DNA of 64,000 bases, from positions 1,860,001 to 1,924,000 of the forward strand of contig OY754336.1 of the NCBI GenBank assembly GCA_963573305.1. Direction: 5' to 3'. The DNA comes from Pyrrhosoma nymphula. Lineage: Eukaryota > Arthropoda > Insecta > Odonata > Coenagrionidae. The notes under the pieces are model-generated. The model was not told the origin of the DNA. It was given only the letters and a program-made list of their open reading frames with translations, and did no database searches. The translations under genes were made by a program, and so were the position numbers. Below are positions 39,901 to 51,900 of this stretch, piece after piece; position 1 is the stretch's first letter; every line of letters starts with the position of its first letter.

Positions 39901-42900
39901 CTAATGTCTTTTTGGCTTTCCTGTCTTCATTTAGGATGCCAAATGTGCTAACTACTCTGCATGCTCACGTTTTTCTCCTCCTGCATCAATACATATTTGT
40001 TTGAATATATGCAGTTCGTCCATTTCAGAAAAAGTTGTGTGAAGTAGGTCTTCCACAACTCGAATCATGTCCGAAGTCAGGAAAAAAAATACAGGGAGTA
40101 TTTGTGATACTCCTGTCGGATCTTTATTTTGTGAATGCGAAGTTACATACATTACTCTCATTACACTTGGGAGATTCTTTTGTTTTGTTTGTCAGAAAGA
40201 AAGTTAAAATGAAAGAAAGAAAGTTACGCTATACATAACATTCATTCATCGGAAACATTAGTACACATGACTAACCTATGAACAATTGGCCGATGGTAAC
40301 CAATATTGACTGCTTTCCAATGTTAATTTTATATTTCTTGAGTTATTAACGTCTATCTCACATTCTCCGCTCTCCGTAGACACCTCGATCACTAAAATTG
40401 ACCAACTCGTTCCGGAGATACAACTGAACTGAGCGCGCGCCGTGCCCACACAAGCCCTAATTTAGACCCCCCACGCGCAGCATTGTGACGTCACTTCACA
40501 ACCCCCCTCTGCTCGCGACAAACCATTTCCGGTAGTCGACAAAATGGGCTATCCAGTCATAGTTTTAGATATTCTGTAATTGTTATAGTTTTTGCACACG
40601 AGGCCCTCGAAAGTACACAAATATTGGTGGCGGCAAAACCTTGCATGACACCGACAACAAACCATAAGATGTTCATTCGCATATTCACATAAAAATGTTA
40701 AGGCTAACTCTTTTGAAAACAATCGAAACCAAGCATGTATTTTATTGATCAATTCAATTTTACGTGATTTGATTTTAAGTACTATTTTATAATTTCTCCA
40801 ATGTTCTACATCAGGAATTTTTTCTGCTTTCTTCTCTGTACGCGAAAAGTATAATTGTAGTTCAAAATAAACTTGAGAAGATTTAAAACACATGCACTAC
40901 ACTTTATGCAGGCTCTCCCACCAAACTTTCAATGTGAGTTCCTCTTGGCGAGGTTTGAAACTGCTGCCAAGAGGATGAAGATGGCTGTATTTGACACTGG
41001 TTACGGATAGTCACTGTATTGTGAAACCAGTCATTATTAAATTACACTCTTGATAAGTGATTATTTTGGAGATGCGTGAGCTAAGCTGAAGTTGCATGGT
41101 AGTGACACTGAAATTCATACTCCTAAAAACAACATGGTACTCATAACACTCTCTCAGCTTCTTTTTTATGGTTAGGCTAACCTGCCAAAAGATCCTTCCC
41201 AAAATGCTTTGCTTTAATGATATTTTCTTAACAAATACTGCATGTTTCTGGAATTGCTAAACTTGAAAGAAAGTTCAAGTTTGTCTTTATGTATTGTATT
41301 GGTTTTCATGTGACTTAAAAGGCTCATCTTATTGTCTTAACCCCTTCCCTGATGAATTGTTTCAACAATTGACTTAATAAAGTTCATATTTTTAAATTCA
41401 TTTTTTATTAATAAAATTGAGTTAAAAATAATATTAATTCTATGGTTTTACGTATTTAATTGGCAATACATTTAATTTTAAAGTGAAAGTTTTTGTTTTC
41501 TGTAAAATAATAGGTTCACTTTTCAATAACAAAATTGATAAAAATTATTAAGTCTAGCTCAATAAACATAATAACTCTTATACAATAATTGCAATGGAAA
41601 AATGCAAAACTAAAAAGGCATTTCATGGAATTAAAATTTAAAAAAGTTCACTTTTATATGGTACAAACAAAAACATGGCATTGCACATTGACCCACATTG
41701 CAATCTAGGCAAAAGTACCTCCTCTCCCTCCTAATGATTTTCCCCCATGTACCTCTTTTTCGGGAACATACAGCACACTTCCTTGTTGGAAATGTGTTAC
41801 TCTGATTCCGTTATTCTTTCTGGCAAATGCCTCTTTGTGAGCTGGCAAGGGATGGCTGTCGTGGGTGGCCTACTTGCCTTTGGAGAGGGAACACTGGGGA
41901 AATAAGAGTTCCATGATTTTTTCAATCACTTCCAACCTATATGTGACGGGATTCCACCATTTGACGTACAAAACAAAAGAATTCCACTAATAAATTTCCA
42001 ATAAATGAAAAAATATTTTTTACCCCTCTTTTGTGTTATCTGGTATTCAGCTAATTGCTGATCTATCCTATCTACACTCCCCATCGTATGGTTGAAGTCA
42101 ATCACCACTTTTGGCTTAAATACTGCCACAGTTCTTTTTGAACTACTCCTGTTTCAGTGCCGTTCACTGTGGAAAGAACCATCACTTTTTTCATGCCTGT
42201 CCACCAGAGCGACATTATTTTACCCTTTTCATATGGAATCACTTTCCATTTCTTAATTTTATTCTTTTTCAGTTCCTCCAGAATTCCTTTTCTCATGCCC
42301 TGCACTGTGCCATATACCGTATAAACGCGTGTAAGAGGCGCACCCCTCTTTTTATGCGTCGAAGTTGAAGAAAAAATTTTGAGTTTTTTTTTCTTCTATT
42401 GCGAGGTTTTGCGGCCTAATTGCGAACTTTCGGCCATTTTCAAAGCCTTCCACTTGCGATATTCTCTTATAATTTATGCGGCATATTTCATAGGCATATA
42501 TAGACCCCGGAGGTAAGTATTCACTTGGATCTGAGGTTTCCGTGGCGTTTCTCCATATTGGTAACGGCTTTCAGGCATTCCTCTACAAGGCGACGCGGAG
42601 AAACGCCCGCGTGCCCGAACGCCGCGTCACCCTTTATGCCACTATTTACCGAGTCCAAATGACTCATGCACAGAGAAAAGACAACTGGTTTTCCCCCGCA
42701 GGTAATGCTTGTAGTAGACTCCCTCGCGCGCCTTACGGATAGCCCTCTGACTGGGCAACAGCGCGCGCCTCTCCCTTTCTCTTCCGTGCATGCTCCTGGC
42801 AGTTGAACGCGCTCTTTTTCCAAAATAAATGTTAATCGATATTGATTAACCAACAAATTCCTTTAAGATTTTATAAGTGGATTCATGATGATGAACTCGA

Positions 42901-45900
42901 GAGCTTGAAGGTCTAAACGGCGGTTTTCAGGGATGCGCGGAACGGAAAATAACGGATCCGTGCATTTGCATCTATAACTACAATACTAATGCATTAAATA
43001 ATATGAAACTTCGTATAGCTGTTAGGAAAGATCTTTGCCACAATTTTTTATGAAGGAAATTTCGATATCTTGATCCGTGTTGTTATTACGAAGCCGTAAA
43101 TGTGATGCATGCATCCGGTACCCGGGAAAATGCACTAAAATTGTTTTTAAGCACACACTGAAATCGATATTAACGGTAAAATGTTTTGTACACCATCAAT
43201 AAACGCAGAAATAAACAAGCTTTAATTTGATGTACTTCATTTTGAAATCGCTTGAGCCATCTCTGAGATATTAGCCTTCAAACTCGGGTGACGGAATTTT
43301 GCAAGGGACAGATTCGTGTAAGAGGCGCACCCTCATTTTCGGCTGCAATTTCTGGGGAAAAAGGTGCGCCTCTTACACGAGTTTATACGGTATGTCACAG
43401 GATTGTGAGATTGAAGCCTCAGCCATTTGTGGCGAGGTTGTTGTTGAGGGCGAGGCAAGTGGTGATGCAGTAACTCTTGCGAAACAGTGGCTTCATAAGC
43501 ATCATCACCACTTGTGATGACATTGGCATTCCTCCAAACTCCTCATCCAGTAACGTGCCCTTTCCTGTATAAATAATGGTTGACCACACACACCACTTCT
43601 CGTTTCACAGAGTACAAAGATTGCTATGCCAAATCGGGCTGTCTTCATCGGAATATACTGACGCCAACCCAATAGTCCTTTGTTGAGGAGAAGGCTCTTG
43701 CCAACTGTTATTTCCCTTTCCAGCGTATAATGTGGCTGAATTTTTCATTTAGCATTTTATAAGGTGGCCAAATTGTATTTAGCTTCAGATTTGTGGGGGC
43801 TTCTTCCCTATAGTTCTCGTTGTTGCTGAAATGTAGAAATACAGAAATTGGCATACTTGTGCAAATCCCCGGTTGGCCATAGTCTCTAATAAAAGGGGGG
43901 TATGTATTCAGAATTCTTCTGGAATACCATAAGTACTCCTGCTCTGGTTTCCTCACAATGCTTTACAGTATTATCAGTGCTTAAAACACATTTCTGGAAC
44001 ACTCGCATTCTGCCATTGATCCCTTGAAGCTGACGGGTTTTCCCATAAACACTGATTGGCATATTGATTAGTCTCTGATGTACTTGGTCGTCAAGAAATT
44101 ATTTAAAAAATTATTCACATCAGCATCTGGGTCAACTTCAAAATTCATCACTGAATTACCTTCAAAGTTGAATCTCAGAGGAGCAGAATGGGGAGGAACA
44201 GAAGTATGTATTCACCACATGCCTCTGTCGTCACGTTGAGTCAGATATTCACCCTTGCTATCATCCGAATCAACGTCCAAATGCTCGGAGAAGCTTGACT
44301 CAGAGCCAGAGCTTTCAACATCTTCCGATTCCTCATCAGGCACACCAACGGTCAGATCACTTTCGAAGTCACTCTTCATGACAGTAAGATCCATGCACTA
44401 AAAATAACAAAAATTTGAACACTTAAGTATATTGAAGTATACACAGCATATAAAAATTACAGTGTAAATATGGTAGAACTTGTACATCTACGAAGGAGTG
44501 GCTTGGTATTACTAAGTTAATGTAGCAAAAAATTGTGAAAACATTGTTGATAGTAATAATAACAATAATGTAAAGACTTACTGAGTACCAATTGTTATTT
44601 GGTTCTTTTAGATCGAATGCAATTTAGCGATAATGCACAAAAGAGCTTATGACTCCAGGGGCCTAATTCTGTAACTCGTAGCTCCGGAGCTAAGAGCTTC
44701 GGCTCGCTCCAAGAATTAGCTCCTACTAGTATTCTGTAATTCACTGGAGCTAACTCTAGCTCCGAATTGGGGTGGAGAAAAGTCAGCATACGAAGTGGTA
44801 AATTTAAATTCCTGCGAGCGAATGATCTGCCAATCACAATCGTCGTTTCATTTTTCGTGACGTTTTTCCGGCTTGTGCTTCCGGAAAATAGCAGACAGCA
44901 GTTGAGAATACCAAAAGTAAATAATACTGAAGCATTATTGATTGTACGACTTTAACATATAAAAAAGTACCTTTTTAGCAATATACAGACTATTTTACAA
45001 GCTATAGAATTCTCAATTACGACTATCCAGGAATACCCTGCCGAGTTTAACGTGTTTACATATGGAAAGCTGTGAGAACGTCAGCTTAATGCATGCGCAA
45101 TTATATGATTTTATGAGTTTGTTCGCATCGAGAAGAAGAACAAAGCAAAAATTAAACACCTTGATAACGAACATTATTACCTGAATCAGTTGATTTTTTA
45201 CTTAAGAGAGCAAATTATTATAGTAATCTAGCATAACACTTGTCATCCTCAACAGCTGTTTCTGTGAACGGCGAGTTGAAAATAATATGATTTCCTCAAT
45301 GTTTTTCAAAATTTTCATATTCTTGATGGTTAATTTAAGTAAATCTAAGGTAAAATGCTTTATTCGTAGCAGGCGTTAATCTATAGGTTAGTTCATTGTT
45401 TTACCATTCCGTCGTGTATACGAACGTCGGTGATGTAAGTACATATACATGATGATAAATGCAATAGATCGGCCATTAACTGATGATATATTTGTTATTC
45501 TGTTATATTTTCTGCGAAAAACTACTATTAAATCTACAAAATGCACTCAACACTTCGAAAATTACCATTATTTAGGAATTCCCACTGAAGTGTGCAGCTA
45601 TAATTTATACCCACATGTTATGCTCATATAGGAAGATTGGCGACGTTTACTTGAAGTTCTCCGTAGAACTTTTATTTTCAAAGTTCTACGGAACTACCAA
45701 TGAATACTTATGCAACTTAAATTATTAATAAGGTACCTTAAGAACGTTCTACGATAGGCAGCTAGTACTTGAAGAATGTGTATAGCATGATACGCTCACA
45801 TTTCACTTACGGAAACGAACTAATTAGCAATTGATTTACATCATTTAATTATATTGGTTTATGCATATGAACAATCATATTCTGCGAGTGCATGCGTATG

Positions 45901-48900
45901 ATCACTTTAACATAGACATGCATTTATACATATAGCTTTTTTCATCGATTGAACTTCCATAATCGTACCTTACCTAAACATTCTATCGTGCATTTTCCTT
46001 ATCTTCACGCAGCAATGTCAATATTAAGAGTAACACCTCGAACTGCTGTTGAAATAATGGTATTAATACGTAAGCGCATTGATCGTACTCGGCCACACAT
46101 TAAGAACTTGCTTAACAATAATAAAAAAGTTGATCATTAGTTGATAAAAATGGAATTTACGATCATATCCTTGCGGGTTAACAACATCAAAATAAGAACA
46201 TACGTGAAAGCATTACAACATATGTTATATGACAAAGGAAGTGCTCCTATCGACTTAGCTCAATGCCTACAGTTTTATTAATTTAAAAACGATTCTCAAC
46301 AGTATGAATGACAAAGAAATTCAATGGAATAACGTAGTAACCATGCAAAACACGTATTTATCGACGAATGTTCACGAATTGATCTCCGAAAGACATATGT
46401 AAGGCAGCAATATTGACATCGAAATAATTTTCCATGATGTAAACAGGGATGGGATTTATTGGTTAAAATAGGTTAAAAAATAAATCCTTTGGGTATCTTG
46501 ATTCTTCCGCCGCGGTAGATAAGAGTATCACCTCAAGAAAAACTACCAAGAAAGAGAAAATAAGATCATCGGATTCACAACAACATGCACACATCACGAA
46601 AAATCAACAAAACACTGCGGGAATGCGCATAGATTTCACCTAGCGCGGTCTCGAGGCTGGCGCTAGCCGGAGCTCCGATCTGAGGCATGCTGGGACTCCG
46701 AAAAGAGCTTCGGGACCGTTGCAGAATACCATGAGGAGCTAAATAAGCTCCGGAGCCTTCTCTAGCTTCTTCCGGCGCCTTTAGATGCAATACAGAATAC
46801 GAATTGGAGCTAGGAGCTTATTTTAGCTCTTTTAGGCAGTTAGCTCCGGAGCTACGAGTTACAGAATTAGGCCCCTGATGAAGATTTTGCTTCCAGCGGG
46901 CGTAATTCCAGTAGTGTTCCAGTAGGATAGATAATAAAATAGACAAGTTTTGGGAAAAGTGATAGGATATAATTCCCCTTTGAAGAAAGTATTAGTAATC
47001 CTGCATAAAAATAATACACATATAAAACCAATCCTTCAATCATTAAATAAATTACGATATCCATTTCATTAGCAAGATTCCAACTCTTGTACTTCAGGAT
47101 ATCAAGTAGCCATACATACAATAAGCTAGAGGTAGGCAGATTGGATAAAATTGAATGTTCATGACTAGAGCGCGGAAAAAAGTCTTCAATTTTGCAAAAA
47201 AAAGTCACCTAAAAAGTCACCAATATTTTTGAAAAAAGTCTCTCAAAAGTCTGAGTTATTTCTGTGAGAAAGTTGCTGAATCAACTGAATTGTTGGAGAA
47301 AAGAGCCTAGAGATGCTAGTCCAGGCATTACCGGATTTTACTTGGAAGAATTAGAGGTAGTTCTGGAAATTGATTTGTCCTATGTTTTTTGGGTCGCTGA
47401 AACCGAATTTCTAACTTCCCACCAAAAATTCCCCCCGCAACCCCCCCAAATTTTGAAAATAACACTAAAAAAATAGCTTTTTTAGTTTTTAAATCGTTTA
47501 GTTTTGATTTTGGGAAAAACTAATCAGATAATTGAAAAGTAGACAATATTAGCAACAAAAAAGGTATCCTAACATTTGACGTAGCCAGCGCGCCCTGAAA
47601 CATGCGCCTCGGCGTCGCGGGGCTGTATGCTCCAAGTTATGCAACCCCGATTAACCACTCACGTCGTTTATATTCGCTCTCCCGTCTCCCCATGGTTCAT
47701 TTTCTTCGAAACTCACCCTCCCATCTCATTGTTCCTCTATTTCAATATCTGGAAGTCCCCAGCACCTTACTAAACTAAACTCTTACTAAAAAGGCATTAG
47801 ATGACAAAGAGGGTGGAAGTACACTCCATCGTAAAACCTTGGAAACGGCGTTTTTTCAGTCAAATTTAAAGGGGAAAATTTTATAATATACAATACAAAA
47901 CAAGTTTTTACATAGGATCAATAATGTTATAAGGCAGTTGAAACATGATTTAATAGTTCAAAACTTAGTTTTCTGCTCAAGAAAAACCGAAAATGAGAAA
48001 AAAGTACTTATTTGTTGTCCATTGTACAGGTCAGGGCCCCTATTTTCGGGGAAGCTGAGGACCTTTTTCTCTTGTTTTTCGCGATAATTTTAAAATCTTC
48101 TTCTCCGCTTGATCACTGCCGAGGGTCCAGGTTCATCTACGTCATGCTTGCCTCGCTACAATGTAGGCTCATTTAATGATCATCTGGACACAATGTGACG
48201 CGTTCACCTCGTCGGAAATTCTAGATGATCTTTCATATAATTGTATCATTTTTCCACTAATCTCCTAAACAAAAGCGGAGAGCTAGCATACAGTGTAGCG
48301 CTGTCGGCTTGTCAGCAGACCACCCGGGTTCAAATAAGCTGGTTCATAATTTGATCAATGCATTCTTTCAGATCAATCTATCCCTTTGTGAAGTCTTTGG
48401 ACACCCTCAGCAAAAAAAAAACTCGAAGTGCGAGGTGGCCCAGGGAAAGGAACCATATGTTAATTTGACATGCAAATGGATAAGTAGGTGCGGGGTGAGC
48501 TCTACTCTCACCTATCCAAACCAACCTTCGGGTTGAAGCACTGAGTGAGTGTGATTATTTCATGAACGGTGCAGCAATAGAAAGAATTCATTGCAGTTTC
48601 CGGAGCCATTAATAAAATTCCGCATCAACAATTGTTAGGAGCTTACATTTTATAGTACATCTCTGCTCCGTGTAGTACCGCATGAAAAACACAGATTGTC
48701 CAACACACAGTTGAACAAATGTGATCACAACAGCCAAATATTAACTTAGGCATGTGGTTTAAATAAAAAGGCCCATAAAAGTCTCTTTTAATCAGAAAAG
48801 TCCCGCCACGCGAAAAAAGTCCCAAAAAGTCTCTAAGAAAGTCATTAAAAACTGTTTTATTTGATGAGATTGGTGAAGATTTGTATTTAAAACCACAAAA

Positions 48901-51900
48901 GTCCCACTTTTACAAAAAGTCAAAAGACTTTTTCCGCGCTCTATTCATGAGCATAAAATGTTTCCTAACATTTTTATTCAATGTAAAAATAGTGCATAAA
49001 TTTTAGTTTAGGGAGGGTAATTTTGATGAAGGAAGGTTTTTTTGTGATACCATAACACAAATGGAAAACCTTAAGAAAGCCAAGAATGCTCAGAAATTCT
49101 TGACATTAATGACATCTAGCAGAAAAACTATGAATTACTATGAAGGGGACGAGATATCTCACCCCAAACAGCAAAAAAGAAAAAGTTGAGTAGGATGAGA
49201 TATCTCATTCACATCAGGGAATGAGTTATAAGGCTTATCTTATATTATACCATAATATAAGAGAAACAATTGCACTTTTCCACAAATTGCTTTAATGCGT
49301 ACAACGCGTTTCGGCTCGCAGAGCCATCATCAGGTACAGGCTGTCTTGTACCTGGTTATGGCTCTGTGAGCTGAAAAATGTTGTACGCAGATATCATGCC
49401 TGAATCAGTTGAATATATTTTACCTTATTGATCAGGACATAATCCCCATAGTTTTTTGGTTGTGCTAGGGAGGAGTGGATACTTCTTTGTAAAATTAATT
49501 TTTTTAAATGCATTTCAGCAATACTTAGCAGGAATACAGAAGTAGATAGGAATAGATTACATCAGAAAAATTGCCCTATTAGGGGCTTTTTTATAAAATG
49601 GTAGTTGCAGTGGTTATTCTTTTCCTAACCTCCTCTGCAAACCTGTAAAACTTCCCTTCTCTATGATATTTATTTATTTATTTCAACTGCCCCGAAAACA
49701 GCTCACAATGGCCTCATACAACGGGTGATGTAACATTAACAACTGACGAACACTAATATATTTGAAATCAAATATGATTTAGGTTTACTGAAGTAGCTTC
49801 CAAAAAATAGAATTACAACCATAATTACCCTTGATAAGTTTTAGAAAAAAATGAGGATGTCGGTATTAAATAATGCAAAGAAATAAGTTCAGCATTAATC
49901 AGACAGCTTCCCCCACCTGTTATTTAAAAAATACCTATAGCAGTAAATTGAATTGGCATGATTGCACTCAGTAAATGTATGTACATATTTCTTTCTCTAG
50001 ATACAAGATGTCAAATGCAAGTTTAGAATATATATGTATATATTATCTTCACAAGTGGTAATGTGATGGCCATTATTTCATGGAGTTATTCTTCTTGTTG
50101 TTATTGTTATTTGTTTTACGATATTCCCTATATTAGTATGAAATATTGCAAATATTCTAACATCACATTCATTTGATGGGATAAGAAACCTCCAAGAGCT
50201 CTGATAATCATTTTTAGTGGTTGCTATATTTAAAAAAGCATTATATGATAATTCCTTTAGTGCAGCTTTTAATTCAAGTAAGTTATTTGTGATTATTCCA
50301 CATCTGCTATTCCAGTTAAATTGGTCAAAAAATTGCCTCTACTATCATGAATAATATTCAGGTTGCACCCTACTTAAACATGAATGGCATTGATCTCTTC
50401 TCTTACAGTGTACACTCAGTAGATTTTAAAGCAAAAGCAAAAAAATTTGGCTTTTCAATTATCAAGGCTGTATATGATATTCAGGATTTTGGTTCTGCAA
50501 TTAATTATTTAGTATTAAGCTTAATACTAAAAAATTAATCACAGAACCAAAAGCCTGAATACCATAAACAATGAGCTGCAAAGATCTACAAAAAAAGTTT
50601 TTCAAGGCTGTAATTGCATATATTTCAACAGAAAATGTGTATTCTTTTTAAGTGATGTCACCCTTATTTATAAAACATATGAAAATATGAAGCATAAAGG
50701 TTGAACGTATTTGCAGAAATGCCTTTAATTTTTATTTGACTCCATTTCATTCCTGTGAGTGTCCTTAGTGGTATGTTCTTTAGAATTACTGACCCTTTAG
50801 GACAAAACCAACTTGGTTGTGGCTTTCTTACTGTGATACTTATTTAGTAGGGTTTGGGTATATTTCAGGGTGTTTCTGCACGTAGTCCTTCATCCTTAAG
50901 CACTCCTGTTGTGGCACTCCAAACTACGCCTTCATCCCTCCCTGGCCTGGGCTCTCCATATCCAACCTCTCTTACCGTCGTACCTGGCGGACCTTTTGGG
51001 GCTCCTCAAGACTTTTCTTCTCCTCCCCCCGTTGCTGAGATGGGGCTGGCCAGTCTTGGTTCCCTCCATACCTGGAGTTCTCCTAGCTCTCTGGCATCTG
51101 CATTGGCACATTCTGGGTTAGTTGCTGTTCTCAATAAGCTAATTATCCTTGTTCAGGTATCCTTTCATGGTATTAACGTTGTCATCACTTTAGTTTAGTG
51201 AAAAGTATACTTTGCACAAGGATATAAATAATCATTTCATGCATTTTAAACTGCTTTTCATCATGGAAATAAGAGCATTAATTTTATTGTTGTTAGCTAC
51301 CCTGAAACTGTATATTCACCATTGCAGTCTTCATATATTTTGTTGTCAATTTAATTTTTTACATTATTAATTCTTTGTTAACTAGTTGGTTAAAGCTGTT
51401 TACTTTGTCAGTTTCTCAATTGAAATCTTAATAAAACATGTTAATTGTATAATGAATGAAATTAAAAAGTTAGTAATTAATCATTTTTGTGATGATGAAT
51501 ACTACCTTTAGTTAGTAGAATTAAGGAGTTCATAGCATAAATTTTGAATTCATCAACAAATGAACTTTGATATTGTGGCATTGTCAAGTCTTGAAGTGGT
51601 GTTTCTTCAGCATTTTCTTTGCTTTAAAGACTAAATACATAGTTCTTACAATAATAGATAATGTAACAAATCTTTTTTTATTGCCATGTTGTATCTTTTG
51701 AAGTCCTACCTTGAGAGTTCATTTTAATTCTTGTTAAATGTTTTTCTAGTTTGATAAACTATTGAATTTAAAAAGTACCATTCTAGCTACTTTTTCGAAA
51801 GGTATTTTAATGTGTGAAATATAATCTTCTCGCACCACCCGTTAAATATGGATTTTGATGTGCCTCTCTCTGATTTTTGTGTGTGTTCTCCTCGAGCAGC

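Larger units (their letters stand above)
38155..41336 (+). other. Mef2 intron 5, left part
   Basis: AT-rich intron sequence holding the palindromic element at 38894-39075 and an unassigned open frame on the - strand at 40549-40893. Nothing else recognised. Confidence 0.7.
41337..49231 (-). mobile_element. piggyBac element interrupted by three nested TIR elements
   Basis: The left end TTAACCCCTTCCCTGATG begins at 41337. The right end, read inverted from about 49231, is TAACTCATTCCCTGATG and matches the left terminus at 15 of 17 positions. GAGATATCTC motifs at 49150-49205 look like subterminal repeats. Transposase fragments in order on the - strand lie between. Subtracting the nested insertions (42317-43390, 44658-46875, 47166-48943) leaves about 2.8 kb, a usual piggyBac size. 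The TTAA is intact only at the left end. Confidence 0.75.
49232..50868 (+). other. Mef2 intron 5, right part
   Basis: AT-rich sequence with the hammerhead-like inverted repeat at 49297-49388 and a palindrome at 50473-50566; otherwise featureless. Confidence 0.7.

Noticed and set aside
45651..45698. Hairpin (AAGTTCTCCGTAGAACTT and partner) as a microRNA
   Set aside because: Too short and inside a transposable element; arms mismatch by two inserted bases.
46575..46790. 71-codon open frame on the - strand
   Set aside because: Lies within the GAGCT-rich subterminal region of a TIR element; composition artefact.
51117..51156. Later Mef2 exon 6 donor CAG|GTATCC
   Set aside because: It ends in phase 0 and would shift exon 7 out of the frame that encodes IKSEPISPPRD; the GTTAGT donor at 51117 keeps phase.
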